21,821 nt of DNA from an uncultured Muribaculaceae bacterium (GTDB lineage: Bacteria > Bacteroidota > Bacteroidia > Bacteroidales > Muribaculaceae), in assembly GCA_934590135.1 (NCBI GenBank), contig CAKTOT010000029.1, positions 1-21,821 on the forward strand, read 5' to 3'. The notes under the pieces were generated by a model. It was not told the DNA's origin, searched no databases, and saw only the letters and a program-made list of their open reading frames with translations. Below, piece by piece: positions 1 to 8,355 of this stretch. Numbering within the stretch: position 1 is the first letter of the stretch; the number at the start of each line of letters is the position of its first letter. A program made the translations under genes and the position numbers.

Positions 1-1871
1 CGATTGAGGGCATCGAAGTCGGCAGTCCCTATGCTCTCATCGCTTATGCCGCCGTATGCGTGGCTATGCCTCTGTATACTTATTTGGCTCTGTGGCGCCA
101 CACTCGGCGGCGTATCGGTCGAATGGGCAAAACTTCGAAGCCTATACTTAGGGCGCTGCTACGCTACGCCGCCGCCGATTTCTACGGCAATGCGGCCGTA
201 GCTATACGCGACCAAGGTATACTACTGGTATTCAACGCCATCGGCGGACTTGCAGCCACAGCTGCGCTGACACTTGCTCTGGCCGTCGTCGCCAAGGTAC
301 AGACGTGGGCCCAAAGCATACTCACAGCCTTTATGCCGCCGATCATAAAAGCCTGTGCCGCCGACGACAACGCTCGTATGTGGCGTATGACTACGCGTGC
401 ACTGCTCTGGAGCGTCGGTGTCTTCGGTGCTTGTGCAGCTGTCCTATACGTCTTTGCCGACACGTTGATGCCGTTGTGGCTGGGTCCTCAGATGCCGCCG
501 ATGACGGTATCGCTGCTGGGTATAGCCTTGGCTGCCGGGGTGTGCGTAGCTCTCACAAACGTCTTTGCTACAGTCGTCCACGCCACCGGACGCATACGCG
601 CCTATTCGCTTGTCTCGGGTACGATATACCTATGCGCCCCGGCGGCATTGTACATTGCCGCACAGCACTACACGGCAGATACGGCATACGCAGCCATCGT
701 ACCGGTCTACGCGGCGGTCACCGTCTGCGCCGTCTTATTTGCACGGAGTACCGCCCGACACCGAGCCGAATCATCCGAACGAGACGGCGACGAATCTTTG
801 TCGCGGCCGTCAGCTCATTGCGCATCTGATTCACGCGATTCAAATCACTATACTCCAAATCATTGCGTCTCATCACGAGAGCCGAGACGCATACTTATCA
901 TCATCCGCTCGCTGGACATGGGCGGAGCCGAACGAGTTCTTATCGACAGTCTGCGACAGCACCCCGCTCGTTCGTTCCAAAAGATTGATGTGCTGGCTTT
1001 GTGCGGCGGACGTTGGGCCGACAGTCTCCCCGAGAACGTCACGGCACTGCCTTCGGTATGGACCAAGGGGGAGCGCAGCCTGTCGCTGGGTTTGCAACTA
1101 TGGCTGACGCGCCACGGCTGCTCGCAGCCTTTGCACCGTCGGCTGACTCGCGCCGATGTCGGTCAAGGCCGTTACGACATAGTCATCTGCTGGCTCGAGG
1201 GCCTGGCTGCGGTGGCGCACGATGCTCTGTGGCCGCGCATAGATATCCCGGGGCATACCCGCCATTACACAATGGTACACAGCGATTTTGCCCGCTTGGG
1301 CGACCATGCGTTGCCTTGGCCTGACGACGAGGGTGACGCCGAGCGTAGTTACTACCGCCGCACGCGAGCAATCATCGTCGTGGCGCCGCACGTGGCCGCA
1401 TCGCTGCGGGACTTCCTCGGCAGTGAGGCACCGCATCTATATGTACGGCCTAATTCGGTGAACGTTACACGCTTGCGCACTCTGGCGACCGAAGCCGCGC
1501 CTTCAGTGCCGCCACGTCGTCCGGGCGTGCGCCGATACGTGGCCGTGGGACGCCTTGAAGCCGTCAAGCAATTCGAACGATTGGTCGATTTTGTCCGCGA
1601 CGAGAGCCTCAACGGGCCTCTTGAAATACGTATTCTCGGTGATGGTAGCCAACGGCGCTCACTGGCGCGTATATATGCCGAAGCGGGTCTTTCGGACGTC
1701 ATCACCATGGTCGGAGCGCCGGACAATCCCTATGGCGAAATTGCCGCCGCCGATGCCATGGTCGTCACTTCGGCCAGTGAAGGAGACTCGGTGGCCGTAC
1801 GCGAAGCCCGCGCCCTCGAATGCCCCGTAATCTTTTGGCCGGAGGACGGAGCGTCATCGAAGTCAGAGTGA
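1..1871 (+). CDS. Polysaccharide flippase (C-terminal part) fused to a GT4-like glycosyltransferase; 5'-partial, C-terminus short
   Basis: The reading frame is open through the left edge (first full codon at base 3), so the true start lies outside. The first ~245 visible residues are hydrophobic, with several membrane segments, and carry the Wzx/MOP-flippase pattern (FYGNAAVAIRDQGILLVFN, then FMPPIIKACA and MPLWLG). A hydrophilic linker of about 45 residues follows, and from about base 885 a GT-B glycosyltransferase begins (RRILIIIRSLDMGGAERVL), with the donor-side region VAVGRLEAVKQFERLV, ILGDGS and an E-x7-E motif (Glu codons at 1779 and 1803). Flippases move lipid-linked sugar units across the inner membrane and GT4 enzymes build them, so a surface-polysaccharide role is inferred. 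No ATG lies near the glycosyltransferase start; a TTG around base 798 is the only alternative noticed. The protein stops 21 residues after the second motif Glu, shorter than the family normally runs. Confidence 0.8.
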   Translation, partial: IEGIEVGSPYALIAYAAVCVAMPLYTYLALWRHTRRRIGRMGKTSKPILRALLRYAAADFYGNAAVAIRDQGILLVFNAIGGLAATAALTLALAVVAKVQTWAQSILTAFMPPIIKACAADDNARMWRMTTRALLWSVGVFGACAAVLYVFADTLMPLWLGPQMPPMTVSLLGIALAAGVCVALTNVFATVVHATGRIRAYSLVSGTIYLCAPAALYIAAQHYTADTAYAAIVPVYAAVTVCAVLFARSTARHRAESSERDGDESLSRPSAHCASDSRDSNHYTPNHCVSSREPRRILIIIRSLDMGGAERVLIDSLRQHPARSFQKIDVLALCGGRWADSLPENVTALPSVWTKGERSLSLGLQLWLTRHGCSQPLHRRLTRADVGQGRYDIVICWLEGLAAVAHDALWPRIDIPGHTRHYTMVHSDFARLGDHALPWPDDEGDAERSYYRRTRAIIVVAPHVAASLRDFLGSEAPHLYVRPNSVNVTRLRTLATEAAPSVPPRRPGVRRYVAVGRLEAVKQFERLVDFVRDESLNGPLEIRILGDGSQRRSLARIYAEAGLSDVITMVGAPDNPYGEIAAADAMVVTSASEGDSVAVREARALECPVIFWPEDGASSKSE

Positions 1872-2069
1872 CGCAAGTGCGCCGCTCTATTATTCCCGTC
1901 ATATTATTTAATCCTATTGTTCTCACAACTCCCGATATTGTAGAAGAAAGTATTGAGAAGGCCATCTTCTTCGTGCCCTACTATATCCTATTGTTCTCGT
2001 AGCTCCCATTATTCCCATAGCACTCACTGAAGGTCGGTTTACTGCAAGTATGCCGACAAAAAATCGGCT
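1872..2069. other. AT-rich intergenic spacer with a short direct repeat
   Basis: This stretch is clearly more AT-rich than its neighbours. It holds an exact 14-base direct repeat (1911-1924 and 1985-1998) with partly similar flanks (CTCCC and ATTATTCCC motifs near both copies). One frame stays open from the upstream gene region to 2002 and may be the displaced tail of the glycosyltransferase. No independent gene is convincing. Confidence 0.5.
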
Positions 2070-2072
2070 TTT
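2052..2072 (+). terminator. Possible weak terminator of the flippase/glycosyltransferase gene
   Basis: A 5-bp stem (GCCGA / TCGGC) around a 7-base A-rich loop is followed by TTTT. The stem is short. Its T-run overlaps the -33 box of the dxr promoter, so stopping upstream transcription and starting dxr would share the same bases. Treat as tentative. Confidence 0.35.
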
Positions 2073-2100
2073 GGCAGATGCAAACTTTTTTGTACCTTTG
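2070..2100 (+). promoter_or_regulatory. Bacteroidetes housekeeping promoter of dxr
   Basis: TTTG at 2070-2073 is separated by exactly 19 bases from TACCTTTG at 2093-2100, a full match to the Bacteroidetes primary sigma consensus (TTTG, 19-21 bases, TAnnTTTG). Transcription would be expected to start only a few bases downstream, leaving almost no leader before the dxr ATG at 2110. It probably drives dxr-rseP and perhaps rlmI. Confidence 0.85.
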
Positions 2101-2109
2101 TGCTTTGCT

Positions 2110-3297
2110 ATGAACGACAGTAATATACATAAGCACATCGCGGTACTCGGCTCCACCGGGTCGATAGGCACGCAGACGGTAGATGTGGTACGCGCCTCCG
2201 GGGGCGACCTATCTATCAGCGTATTAGCCGCCGGACACCGCGTAGATGCGCTCATCGAGCAAGCGCGTGAAGTGCGCCCGGCTCTCGCCATCATTGCCGA
2301 CGAATCGCGGTATTCGGAGCTGCACGATGCACTCGCGCCGCTGGGCATAGCCACGGCTGCCGGCGCCAGAGCCATCGAGGAAGCTATGTCGCGCCCGGAT
2401 ATCGACACCGTGGTCACAGCCACGGTGGGATACAGCGGATTGGTCCCGACAGTGGCCGCCATACGCGCCGGCAAGGACATCGCATTGGCCAATAAGGAAA
2501 CTCTTGTCGTGGCCGGCGATCTCATACGCCGCCTGCTGGCTGACTCGCCTTCGCGCATATACCCAGTGGATTCGGAGCACTCGGCGATAGCCCAGTGTCT
2601 TGCCGGTGAATCGCCGGAAACGGTGCGGCGTCTGATTATCACCGCCAGCGGCGGACCTTTCCGCAACTGGAGTGCGGCACGCATCGCCGGAGCTACGGCC
2701 GCCCAAGCCCTCAAGCATCCCAATTGGAGTATGGGCGCCAAAATCACCATAGACTCGGCCACAATGATGAATAAGGCCTTCGAAATCATCGAGGCTCATT
2801 ACCTTTTCAATGTCCCTGGTCGACGCATCAAGGCCATAGTGCATCCTCAGTCGATAGTACATTCGATGGTCGAGTTCAAGGACGGAGCCGTCAAAGCCCA
2901 ATTAGGCACGCCGGATATGCGTCTGCCCATAGCATATGCTTTGGCATGCTCGACACGTCCTTGGGATCGCGTGGCACCGCGATTGTCTTTGGCCGATATG
3001 GCCGCCCTGACATTCGAGGAGCCGGACACCGAGCGCTTTCCGTGCCTGACACTGGCTCAATATGCGCTCGACTCCGGAGGCAACACCGCCTGCATCATCA
3101 ATGCAGCCAACGAAGTGGCCGTTGATGCCTTCCTACACGACCAAATACCCTTTACGGCTATATACAGCACGGTGACGGACACCCTGGGGCGCATTGCGCA
3201 CGTCGACAGCCCGACACCGGACGACCTGCGCGCCACCAATGCCGAAGCCCGAGACATAGCCGCACAATACATCAAACGATACACCCCACTCCACTAA
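2110..3297 (+). CDS. dxr: 1-deoxy-D-xylulose-5-phosphate reductoisomerase
   Basis: The enzyme converts 1-deoxy-D-xylulose 5-phosphate to 2-C-methyl-D-erythritol 4-phosphate with NADPH, the committed cytoplasmic step of the MEP isoprenoid pathway. The 395-residue product has the usual length. It shows the N-terminal NADPH loop GSTGSIG (residues 14-20), ANKETLV, the metal-binding segment VDSEHS (Asp154, Glu156), TASGGPFRNW, the NWSMGAKITIDSATMMNKAFE block with a further acidic ligand at Glu225, and HPQSIVHSMVEF. I chose ATG 2110 rather than the in-frame ATG at 2050, because 2050 lies upstream of and within the promoter region and would add 20 residues not typical of the family. The stop is 6 bases from the rseP start, so the two are almost surely co-transcribed. 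Confidence 0.96.
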   Translation: MNDSNIHKHIAVLGSTGSIGTQTVDVVRASGGDLSISVLAAGHRVDALIEQAREVRPALAIIADESRYSELHDALAPLGIATAAGARAIEEAMSRPDIDTVVTATVGYSGLVPTVAAIRAGKDIALANKETLVVAGDLIRRLLADSPSRIYPVDSEHSAIAQCLAGESPETVRRLIITASGGPFRNWSAARIAGATAAQALKHPNWSMGAKITIDSATMMNKAFEIIEAHYLFNVPGRRIKAIVHPQSIVHSMVEFKDGAVKAQLGTPDMRLPIAYALACSTRPWDRVAPRLSLADMAALTFEEPDTERFPCLTLAQYALDSGGNTACIINAANEVAVDAFLHDQIPFTAIYSTVTDTLGRIAHVDSPTPDDLRATNAEARDIAAQYIKRYTPLH

Positions 3298-3303
3298 ATA
3301 TTA

Positions 3304-4806
3304 ATGGAAACATTTCTGATAAAAGCCGCCCAACTTATCCTGGCACTGGTGATTTTGGTCACCGTGCACGAATTCGGGCACTACATCTTCGCGCGTATCT
3401 TCGGAATGCGCGTCGACCGCTTCTACCTATTCTTCAATCCGTACTTCTCGCTGCTGAAATACGATCCGCGTGCCGGACGACTGCAATTGATTGCGTGGAC
3501 GCGTCGCCACAAAGACGCGGACAAAGACGGCACTCCCACCGAGCCGCAGATGCAGGGCACCGAGCCGGACGAAGAACCCCGCGCGCTGTTGGACCTGCGC
3601 GTAGGCCGTCCGCATCCGGCCAAGCCCGGAGCCAAGCCGACATGGCGCGACACCCTCTACGGCCTCGGATGGCTGCCGCTGGGTGGATACTGCTCCATAG
3701 CCGGAATGATAGACGAGACCACCGACAAAGACCAATTGGCTTCCGAGCCTCAGCCGTGGGAATTCCGCGCCAAGAAGCCCGTTCCGCGACTTCTTGTGAT
3801 GGTGGCCGGCGTACTCTTCAACTTCCTGCTCGCCATAGCCATATATATAGGTATTGCATGGCACTGGGGCGATGTGGTACTTCAACCGGCAAATGTCTCG
3901 GCCGGATACCAATTTGACACGGTAATGCACCATGCCGGATATCGCGACGGCGATATACTCAAGAGCATAGACGGCAAGGATATAGACGCCCTGACCAACG
4001 ACTCATGGATTATGGACCTGGTGCAGGACGGCGCCCGTGTAGGCATCGTCCGTGACGGTCGCAACACGGTCATCACCAACCCGGCCGGAACTTTCGAGGC
4101 GGCCGCCGGCGTCGGCAAAAAAGCTATACTGGCGCCACGCATTCCGGCCGTTGTAGCCAAGGTCGCACCCGGCGAGGGCGCCGAGAAAGCCGGAATACGC
4201 ACCGGAGATGTCATCACGCGCATAGCCTCGGACAGTGTCACGGCTTTCAACGACATAACCCCTATCTTGGCCAAATACCCGAACCGAAATGTGCCCGTGT
4301 GCATCAACCGCAACGGCAAGCCCCTGACCCTGACGGCACATATCAATGATGACGGAAAGCTGGGCATCAGTGCAAGCGAATTGGCCAAGGTGTACCCATG
4401 CGAACACGTCTCCTACGGCTTCTTCGAATCCATACCCGTGGGCATCAGCAAAGGCGTTGACCGACTATCATCCTACGTCACCTCGCTCAAGCTGCTATTC
4501 ACCAAGACCGGCGCTCAGAGCCTCGGCGGTTTCGGCGCCATAGGCGATATGTACCCCGGCCAATGGGATTGGTACTCCTTCTGGCAAATCACAGCCTTCC
4601 TGAGCGTCATCCTCGCATTTATGAACATCCTGCCCATTCCGGCACTGGACGGCGGACACGTGGTATTCACCCTCTGGGAAATCGTGACACGACGCAAGCC
4701 GTCGCTCAAAGTCCTCTCGTACTCGCAATATGCCGGCATGATGTTCCTGCTGTTGCTGCTGATATACGCCAACGCCAACGATATCTACCGATTTTTTATC
4801 AAATGA
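3304..4806 (+). CDS. rseP: RIP metalloprotease RseP (site-2 protease family, M50)
   Basis: This inner-membrane zinc protease cuts membrane-bound substrates such as anti-sigma factors and leftover signal peptides. The 500-residue protein has an N-terminal membrane helix with the zinc motif HEFGH (residues 22-26), a second membrane helix around RLLVMVAGVLFNFLLAI, two PDZ-like regions in the periplasmic part (the second at AGIRTGDVITRI), and the C-terminal motif NILPIPALDGGH, which supplies the last metal ligand and is followed by a final hydrophobic helix. It is somewhat longer than E. coli RseP (about 450), partly because of a charged, proline-rich insertion at about residues 62-108 between the first helix and the GLGWLPLGGYCSIAGMIDE segment. 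It follows dxr by 6 bases. No sigma/anti-sigma pair is visible nearby. Confidence 0.95.
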   Translation: METFLIKAAQLILALVILVTVHEFGHYIFARIFGMRVDRFYLFFNPYFSLLKYDPRAGRLQLIAWTRRHKDADKDGTPTEPQMQGTEPDEEPRALLDLRVGRPHPAKPGAKPTWRDTLYGLGWLPLGGYCSIAGMIDETTDKDQLASEPQPWEFRAKKPVPRLLVMVAGVLFNFLLAIAIYIGIAWHWGDVVLQPANVSAGYQFDTVMHHAGYRDGDILKSIDGKDIDALTNDSWIMDLVQDGARVGIVRDGRNTVITNPAGTFEAAAGVGKKAILAPRIPAVVAKVAPGEGAEKAGIRTGDVITRIASDSVTAFNDITPILAKYPNRNVPVCINRNGKPLTLTAHINDDGKLGISASELAKVYPCEHVSYGFFESIPVGISKGVDRLSSYVTSLKLLFTKTGAQSLGGFGAIGDMYPGQWDWYSFWQITAFLSVILAFMNILPIPALDGGHVVFTLWEIVTRRKPSLKVLSYSQYAGMMFLLLLLIYANANDIYRFFIK

Positions 4807-4867
4807 CCGGGGTCGTCAATGCAAACGCCGACACACTCGGTATAGTCTGAATTTGACTTGATTTGCT

Positions 4868-6100
4868 ATGGATAAACCCCTCGATATTTCACAACGTGAT
4901 ATGAGCTACCCCGTAATAAAACTGCGCCGAGGCAAAGAAGAATCACTCGGGCGCTTCCACCCCTGGGTGTTCTCCGGAGCTATCGCCGCGCTGCCCGACG
5001 GTCTCGAGGAGGGCGATGTCGTATGTGTCATCGCCGCCGACGGCACCCCTATGGGCGTAGGGCACTATCAGATAGGCAGTATAGCCGTGCGCATGCTGTC
5101 CTTCGATGCCGCCACGACCATAGACGAAGAATACTACCGCGGACGCCTGGCCGATGCCCTGCGTATGCGCCAAGCCCTGGGCCTGCGCCGCGATGACAAC
5201 AACGCCTTCCGTCTGGTACACGGCGAAGGCGACTTCCTGCCCGGACTCGTGGTCGATGTCTATGGCGACACGGCCGTGGTACAGGCCCATTCGCCCGGGA
5301 TGCACTACGCACGCCATATCATTGCCAAGGCCCTGACCGAGATGCCCCAAGCCGGCATACACAATATATATTATAAGAGCGAAACCACACTGCCCTACAA
5401 GGCACGCCTCGACCCGGTCAACGACTACCTCATAGGGCACGCCGACACGGATGTAGCAATCGAAAATTCGCTCAAATTTCACGTCGACTGGCTTCGCGGC
5501 CAAAAAACCGGATTCTTTGTCGACCAGCGCGACAACCGCGCACTGCTGGGCAAATATGCAACCGGCCGGCGCGTGCTCAATATGTTCTGCTACACCGGCG
5601 GATTCTCGGTGTACGCACTTGCCGGCGGTGCAGCCTCCGTCACCTCGGTAGACTCCTCGGCCAAGGCCATAAGCCTCACCGACGCCAACGTCGCCCTCAA
5701 TCAAGGCGGCGATGCCACCGCAGCGGGACGCCACCGCAGCGAGGCCACTGATGCCTTCAAGTTCCTGCAAAATATGGACGGCAACGCCTACGACCTCATC
5801 ATCCTCGACCCTCCTGCCTTTGCCAAGCACCACAGTGCCGTACGCAACGCCCTCCAAGGCTACCGTCGTCTCAACGCACGCGCCATCGAAAAAATCGCCC
5901 CGGGCGGCATATTGTTCACATTCTCGTGCTCGCAGGCCGTATCGCGCGAGCAGTTCCGCTTGGCCGTATTCTCGGCCGCCGCTCAGTGCCGTCGCCGCGT
6001 GCGCATACTGCACCAGTTGACCCAACCGGCCGACCACCCCGTCAACATCTACCACCCCGAAGGCGAATACCTCAAAGGTCTGGTACTCTATATCGAATAA
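4868..6100 (+). CDS. rlmI: Class I SAM-dependent 23S rRNA methyltransferase, RlmI family
   Basis: RlmI-type enzymes make 5-methylcytosine in 23S rRNA. The 410-residue product has an N-terminal PUA RNA-binding domain (VIKLRRGKEESLGRFHPWVF, from residue 16), the family segment KTGFFVDQRDNR, the SAM-binding motif with FCYTGGFSVYA (about 240-250), the motif DPPAFAK (Asp314 onward), and FSCSQAVS, which contains a conserved cysteine. Length and order match E. coli RlmI (396 residues). The start is either 4868 or the ATG at 4901 (MSYPVIKL), which would trim an 11-residue leader of no clear function. It lies 61 bases after rseP on the same strand and no strong promoter is seen between, so read-through from dxr is likely. 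The family assignment is firm; the exact target base is inferred from the family. Confidence 0.92.
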   Translation: MDKPLDISQRDMSYPVIKLRRGKEESLGRFHPWVFSGAIAALPDGLEEGDVVCVIAADGTPMGVGHYQIGSIAVRMLSFDAATTIDEEYYRGRLADALRMRQALGLRRDDNNAFRLVHGEGDFLPGLVVDVYGDTAVVQAHSPGMHYARHIIAKALTEMPQAGIHNIYYKSETTLPYKARLDPVNDYLIGHADTDVAIENSLKFHVDWLRGQKTGFFVDQRDNRALLGKYATGRRVLNMFCYTGGFSVYALAGGAASVTSVDSSAKAISLTDANVALNQGGDATAAGRHRSEATDAFKFLQNMDGNAYDLIILDPPAFAKHHSAVRNALQGYRRLNARAIEKIAPGGILFTFSCSQAVSREQFRLAVFSAAAQCRRRVRILHQLTQPADHPVNIYHPEGEYLKGLVLYIE

Positions 6101-6190
6101 GCACGTCACATCGGATGCTCCCCCGAGGCCGCCTCATGGCCCGAGACACAGCCCCGAACTCCGCGAAAAATCACAGACACAAAAAAAAGG

Positions 6191-6232
6191 AATAACATCA
6201 TAGCACACAAAATAAACATCATAGCACATAAA
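6191..6232 (+). repeat. Two tandem copies of a 21-base unit just before the DPP III start codon
   Basis: The unit runs 6191-6211 and again 6212-6232 with few differences; the core AACATCATAGCACA is identical at 6194-6207 and 6215-6228. The second copy ends 3 bases before the ATG, so the repeat forms the immediate upstream region of the gene. Function unknown. Confidence 0.75.
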
Positions 6233-6235
6233 ACA

Positions 6236-8281
6236 ATGGCAACATTACGTCTCACCGCCGCCGCATTGGCTATATCGGCCATCGCCGGCATGACCGCCAA
6301 CACTACTATGGCAAAAAACAACACTACGGCTCAGGGCCAAAAGCCCTTCGAATATGTCGCCGACCGTTTTGCAGACATCGAAGTACTGCGCTACAAAGTA
6401 CCCGACTTCGAGAAACTGACGCTCAACCAAAAACTGCTCGTATACTATCTGGTACAGGCAGCCCTCGACGGACGCGACATCCTCTGGGATCAGAACTGCA
6501 AAGCCAACCTGGTACTGCGCCCCGTTCTCGAAAAAATCTACACATCTTACACCGGCGACCGCAAAGACAAGGACTTCCTCGCCTTCGAGAAATACCTCAA
6601 GCAGGTGTGGTTCGGCAACGGAATACACCACCACTACTCCATGGACAAATTCGTCCCCGAGTTCTCCAAAGCCTTCTTCGAGAAACAATACAGCGCCGCC
6701 TACCCCGGCGAAACAGCCAAGAAGGCATACCTCGAGCGCGTAATCTTTGACCCGACATACCTGGCCAAGCGCGTCAACCAAGCCGAAGGCGCCGACCTGA
6801 TACAGACCTCGGCCTGCAACTTCTACGGCGAAGGCGTCACCCAGCCCGAAGTCGAGGCTTATTACGCCGCACTCAAAGACACTACCGACAGCACGCCCAT
6901 ATCCTACGGCCTCAACAGCCGCCTCGTAAAAGGCAAGGATGGTAAACTCGCCGAAGAAACATACCGCATCGGCGGACTGTACTCCGACGCCATCCTGCGC
7001 ATCGTGACCAACCTCACCAAGGCAGCCCAATACGCCGAGAATGACGCCCAACGTGCCGTCATCGCCAAACTTGTCGAATACTACACCACCGGCAACCTCC
7101 GCACCTTCGACGAGTACTCAATAATGTGGACCGAAGATACCGCCTCCAGAGTGGACTTCATCAACGGATTTATCGAAAGCTACGGCGATCCCCTGGGCAT
7201 GAAAGGCTCCTGGGAATCCATCGTCAACTTCAAGAACGAGACCGCCAGCGAGCGCACACATATCATCAGCGACAACGCCCAGTGGTTCGAAGACCACTCG
7301 CCCGTAGACCCTCGCTTCCGTAAGGACAAGGTACGCGGCGTCTCGGCCAAGGTCATCACCGCCGCCATACTGGCCGGCGATGCTTACCCCGCCACACCCA
7401 TAGGTATCAACCTGCCCAACGCCAACTGGATACGCGCCGCTCACGGCAGCAAATCCGTCACCATCGAGAACATCACCCAGGCCTACGACGAAGCCAGCCA
7501 CGGCAACGGTTTCAACGAAGAATTCGTCATTGACGAGTACACCCGCGACCTCATGGATCGCTACCTCTTCATCACCGACAACCTCCACACCGACCTGCAC
7601 GAATGTCTCGGTCACGGCTCGGGACGCCTGCTGCCAGGCGTCGACCCCGATGCGCTCAAAGCCCACGGCTCGACTCTTGAGGAAGCTCGCGCCGACCTCT
7701 TCGCACTCTACTATCTGGCCGACCCCAAACTGGTCGAACTGGGCCTGCTTGACAACCCCGATGCCTACAAAGCCGAGTACTATAAATATATGCTCAACGG
7801 CCTGATGACCCAACTGATGCGTATCGAGCCCGGCAAAGACATCGAAGAAGCACACATGCGCAACCGCCAGCTCATTGCCGCTTGGGCCCTGCGCCACGGC
7901 GCCAAGGGCAAAGTAGTCGAACTGGTCAAACGCCACGGCAAGACCTTTGTGAAAATCAACGACTACAAAGCACTGCGCAACCTCTTCGGCAAACTCCTGG
8001 CCGAAATCCAGCGCATCAAGAGCGAAGGCGACTACGAAGCCGGACGCAACCTCGTCGAAGAATACGCCGTCAAGGTAGACCCCAAACTCCACAAAGAAGT
8101 CCTGACACGCTACGCCACACTCAGCATCGCTCCCTACAAGGGATTTGTCAACCCCGAGTACACCCTCGTACGCGACGATAAGGGCAATATCACCGACGTC
8201 ACCATCACCTACGGCGAAGGCTACGTCGACCAAATGCTACGCTACGGACGCGAACACGCACCCCTGTGCCCCCAAGAATAA
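6236..8281 (+). CDS. Dipeptidyl-peptidase III (zinc peptidase family M49), probably exported
   Basis: M49 enzymes remove dipeptides from the N-terminus of short peptides. The 681-residue length is close to that of characterised Bacteroides DPP III. The zinc motif HECLGH (His455, catalytic Glu456, His460) is the bacteroidal variant of HEXXGH, and EEARAD (residues 482-487) provides the third ligand. The N-terminus has a hydrophobic stretch (TAAALAISAIAGMTA) ending near TTMA-KNN that looks like a signal peptide, so a periplasmic site is inferred. The start at 6236 is the only one that keeps this signal. The gene stands 135 bases after rlmI and 74 bases before the LysM gene; no standard promoter box was found upstream. 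Confidence 0.93.
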   Translation: MATLRLTAAALAISAIAGMTANTTMAKNNTTAQGQKPFEYVADRFADIEVLRYKVPDFEKLTLNQKLLVYYLVQAALDGRDILWDQNCKANLVLRPVLEKIYTSYTGDRKDKDFLAFEKYLKQVWFGNGIHHHYSMDKFVPEFSKAFFEKQYSAAYPGETAKKAYLERVIFDPTYLAKRVNQAEGADLIQTSACNFYGEGVTQPEVEAYYAALKDTTDSTPISYGLNSRLVKGKDGKLAEETYRIGGLYSDAILRIVTNLTKAAQYAENDAQRAVIAKLVEYYTTGNLRTFDEYSIMWTEDTASRVDFINGFIESYGDPLGMKGSWESIVNFKNETASERTHIISDNAQWFEDHSPVDPRFRKDKVRGVSAKVITAAILAGDAYPATPIGINLPNANWIRAAHGSKSVTIENITQAYDEASHGNGFNEEFVIDEYTRDLMDRYLFITDNLHTDLHECLGHGSGRLLPGVDPDALKAHGSTLEEARADLFALYYLADPKLVELGLLDNPDAYKAEYYKYMLNGLMTQLMRIEPGKDIEEAHMRNRQLIAAWALRHGAKGKVVELVKRHGKTFVKINDYKALRNLFGKLLAEIQRIKSEGDYEAGRNLVEEYAVKVDPKLHKEVLTRYATLSIAPYKGFVNPEYTLVRDDKGNITDVTITYGEGYVDQMLRYGREHAPLCPQE

Positions 8282-8355
8282 AACCTCGGCGGTAATCATC
8301 CCGCACTCATCCTCCTAAGAACAACCAACTCACACTCATTCTCCCAAGAAGCCGA

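Noticed and set aside
1820..2002. Small open frame as an independent gene
   Set aside because: It overlaps the glycosyltransferase end and has no initiation context; it is better explained as the possible frameshifted tail.
2050..2109. Upstream in-frame ATG for dxr at 2050
   Set aside because: It precedes the promoter boxes and would not be on the predicted transcript. The added residues are not typical of the enzyme.
4943..6109. Long open frame antisense to rlmI (388 codons, minus strand)
   Set aside because: Shadow frame in a GC-rich gene. No domain motif, and the plus strand encodes a complete RlmI.
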